Assembly: GCA_014385265.1 (NCBI GenBank) | Contig: JACRTJ010000002.1 | Span: 1-64,000 of the forward strand | Source: Enterocloster hominis (ex Liu et al. 2021) | GTDB lineage: Bacteria > Bacillota > Clostridia > Lachnospirales > Lachnospiraceae | DNA length: 64,000 nucleotides | Direction of reading: 5' to 3' | Part shown: one piece after another, positions 62,786-64,000 of the stretch | How the letters are laid out: each line of letters opens with the position of its first letter | How positions within the stretch are numbered: the stretch's first letter is position 1 | The notes under the pieces: model-generated | Databases searched by the model: none | What the model was told of the DNA's origin: nothing | The model's input: only the letters and a program-made list of their open reading frames with translations | Translations under genes and position numbers: made by a program

Positions 62786-64000
62786 ATGGAAAAACTGGTA
62801 CTGATCGACGGGCACAGTATTTTAAACCGTGCCTTTTACGGCGTTCCCGGACTGACCAATTCCGAGGGACTCCATACCAATGCCGTTTATGGTTTTTTAA
62901 ATATTCTTTTTAAACTGCTGGAGGAAGAAAAGCCGGGATATCTGGCCGTGGCCTTCGACCTGAAGGCTCCCACCTTCCGCCATACCATGTACGATGCCTA
63001 TAAAGGAACGAGAAAGCCCATGCCGGAAGAGCTTCACGAGCAGGTTCCCCTGATGAAGGAGGTTCTGACGGCCATGGGCATTCCGATCTTTACGAGAGAG
63101 GGCTATGAGGCCGACGATATCCTGGGAACGGTGGCGAAAAAGGCCCAGGCAGCCGGGATGGAGGTAACGGTGGTCTCCGGGGACCGGGATCTTCTCCAGC
63201 TTTCTGATGCCCATATTAAGATCAGCATCCCAAAGACCAGCCGTGGGACCACAGAGGTCCATACGTATTATCCGGAGGATGTGAAGCGGGAGTATCAGGT
63301 AACGCCGGAGCAGTTCATCGACGTAAAAGCCCTTATGGGAGACACCTCCGACAATATTCCCGGAGTTCCCTCCATCGGAGAAAAAACAGCGACAAATCTG
63401 ATCCTGCAGTTTGGCAGCGTGAACGGTGTTTACGAGCATCTTTCAGAGGTAAAGCCTCCCCGGGCAAAAAAATCCCTGGAGGAGCACAGGGATCTGGCTG
63501 AGCTTTCTTATAAGCTGGCAAAGATCTGCATCGATGCTCCGGTGGAATTCTCTCCGGAGGACGCCAGGATCGGAGACCTCTACACAAAAGAAGCATATGA
63601 GTACATGAGCCGCCTGGAATTTAAATCCCTGCTGGCAAGATTCGGGGACCATGTGAAAAAGGAAGCAGCTGCAGCTCTGGATTTCCATGCTGTGACGGAT
63701 CTGGCCGTGGCCGAGGCACTGTTCCAGAAGGCCATGGGATCCGAACGGACCGGGGCCGTCCTGCTGGCCGAGGGACCGGAGATCTCCGGAGCCGCCCTGT
63801 GCCTGGACGGCCAGAACGCGTATCTGATCCAGAAGGAGGGCTTCCTTACGGGAGAGTACCTGGCCGAAAAAATGACAGAGCTGTATCGGACCGGCCATGT
63901 ATGGACCCTGGGGCTGAAAAGCCAGCTTCCATTCCTGGATCTGGGCTATGGGGACACGGTGTATGACGCCGCTGTGGCCGCTTACCTTTTAAATCCTCTG
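62786..64000 (+). CDS. polA: DNA polymerase I, 5' part (runs off the window)
   Basis: The first 405 codons are present. The 5'-3' exonuclease domain (about 1-290) shows LIDGHSILNRAFYG, YKGTRKPMPEEL, EADDILGTVAKKA, VVSGDRDLLQL and MGDTSDNIPGVPSIGEKTA. The following region (about 300-405) is the 3'-5' exonuclease-like domain. It lacks the usual Asp-x-Glu signature at its start (the place reads AVLLAEGPEI), so proofreading is probably lost, as in several Bacillota PolA. GGAGA precedes the ATG. The polymerase domain lies beyond 64000. Confidence 0.93.
   Translation, partial: MEKLVLIDGHSILNRAFYGVPGLTNSEGLHTNAVYGFLNILFKLLEEEKPGYLAVAFDLKAPTFRHTMYDAYKGTRKPMPEELHEQVPLMKEVLTAMGIPIFTREGYEADDILGTVAKKAQAAGMEVTVVSGDRDLLQLSDAHIKISIPKTSRGTTEVHTYYPEDVKREYQVTPEQFIDVKALMGDTSDNIPGVPSIGEKTATNLILQFGSVNGVYEHLSEVKPPRAKKSLEEHRDLAELSYKLAKICIDAPVEFSPEDARIGDLYTKEAYEYMSRLEFKSLLARFGDHVKKEAAAALDFHAVTDLAVAEALFQKAMGSERTGAVLLAEGPEISGAALCLDGQNAYLIQKEGFLTGEYLAEKMTELYRTGHVWTLGLKSQLPFLDLGYGDTVYDAAVAAYLLNPL

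Overview
The window looks like a chromosomal segment of a gut-type Lachnospiraceae (Clostridia, Bacillota). The evidence is mixed. Gene order is low-GC Gram-positive: yicC-gmk-rpoZ-rimO-pgsA-cinA, then rpmB / Asp23-fakA-recG. There are sporulation genes (a GerW/YtfJ homologue), a stand-alone PurO-type IMP cyclohydrolase next to a stand-alone AICAR formyltransferase, strong AGGAGG ribosome sites, lipobox lipoproteins and many ferredoxin/flavodoxin-style anaerobe proteins. Species cannot be fixed from the sequence alone. The core is G+C rich for the group. Positions 1 to about 7.7 kb and about 43.4 to 45.5 kb are visibly A+T richer and carry remnants, toxin-antitoxin genes and broken genes.

Region by region. 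(1) 0.3-5.7 kb: one tightly packed operon of a membrane-anchored HtrA-type protease without PDZ, a VTC polyphosphate polymerase, a DUF4956 membrane protein, a beta-helix carbohydrate-binding lipoprotein, a remnant of phosphodiester glycosidase, a small membrane protein and a RelQ-type small alarmone synthetase. (2) 5.7-10 kb: an AAA/DUF4143 ATPase and three minus-strand membrane or lipoprotein genes. (3) 10-19.9 kb: EcsC, then the long housekeeping run yicC to GerW, ending in a DUF1538 transporter-like protein and a tandem PII-like protein. (4) 20-29.2 kb: rpmB on the minus strand, then Asp23-fakA, recG, an M42 peptidase, a GNAT-HD fusion and topB. (5) 29.3-32 kb: a truncated ParE-like toxin, a DUF4340 lipoprotein and a two-gene CHR chromate transporter. 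(6) 32.3-43.4 kb: an apparent 8-gene operon with a promoter at its head and a strong terminator at its end: a type IIA topoisomerase pair, deoD, asd, galM, a DMT exporter, a second topB and a left-handed beta-helix protein.

(7) 43.4-44.5 kb: a scar of a mobile element, with the first 30 codons of a serine recombinase, a yafQ-dinJ pair, and a small Cys-containing ORF broken by an amber codon. (8) 44.6-50.8 kb: poorly characterised small membrane and secreted proteins with a SAM methyltransferase and a transglutaminase-like protein. (9) 50.8-55.6 kb: upp, a lipoprotein, an EFR1-type flavodoxin-ferredoxin, the split PurH functions and tRNA-Leu(CAA). (10) 55.7-62.4 kb: a TetR repressor facing an MMPL exporter that overlaps a 1092-residue surface protein whose GLUG solenoid is interrupted by a long helical domain. 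(11) 62.4 kb to the end: a zinc-finger anti-sigma-like membrane protein and the 5' two-fifths or so of polA, which runs off the window.

The two most interesting systems are the protease/polyphosphate/alarmone operon at the left end and the TetR-MMPL-GLUG/helical surface module at the right end. The DUF1538-tandem PII pair is a third candidate. All functional links between neighbours are inferences from gene order; no experiment or database search was run.
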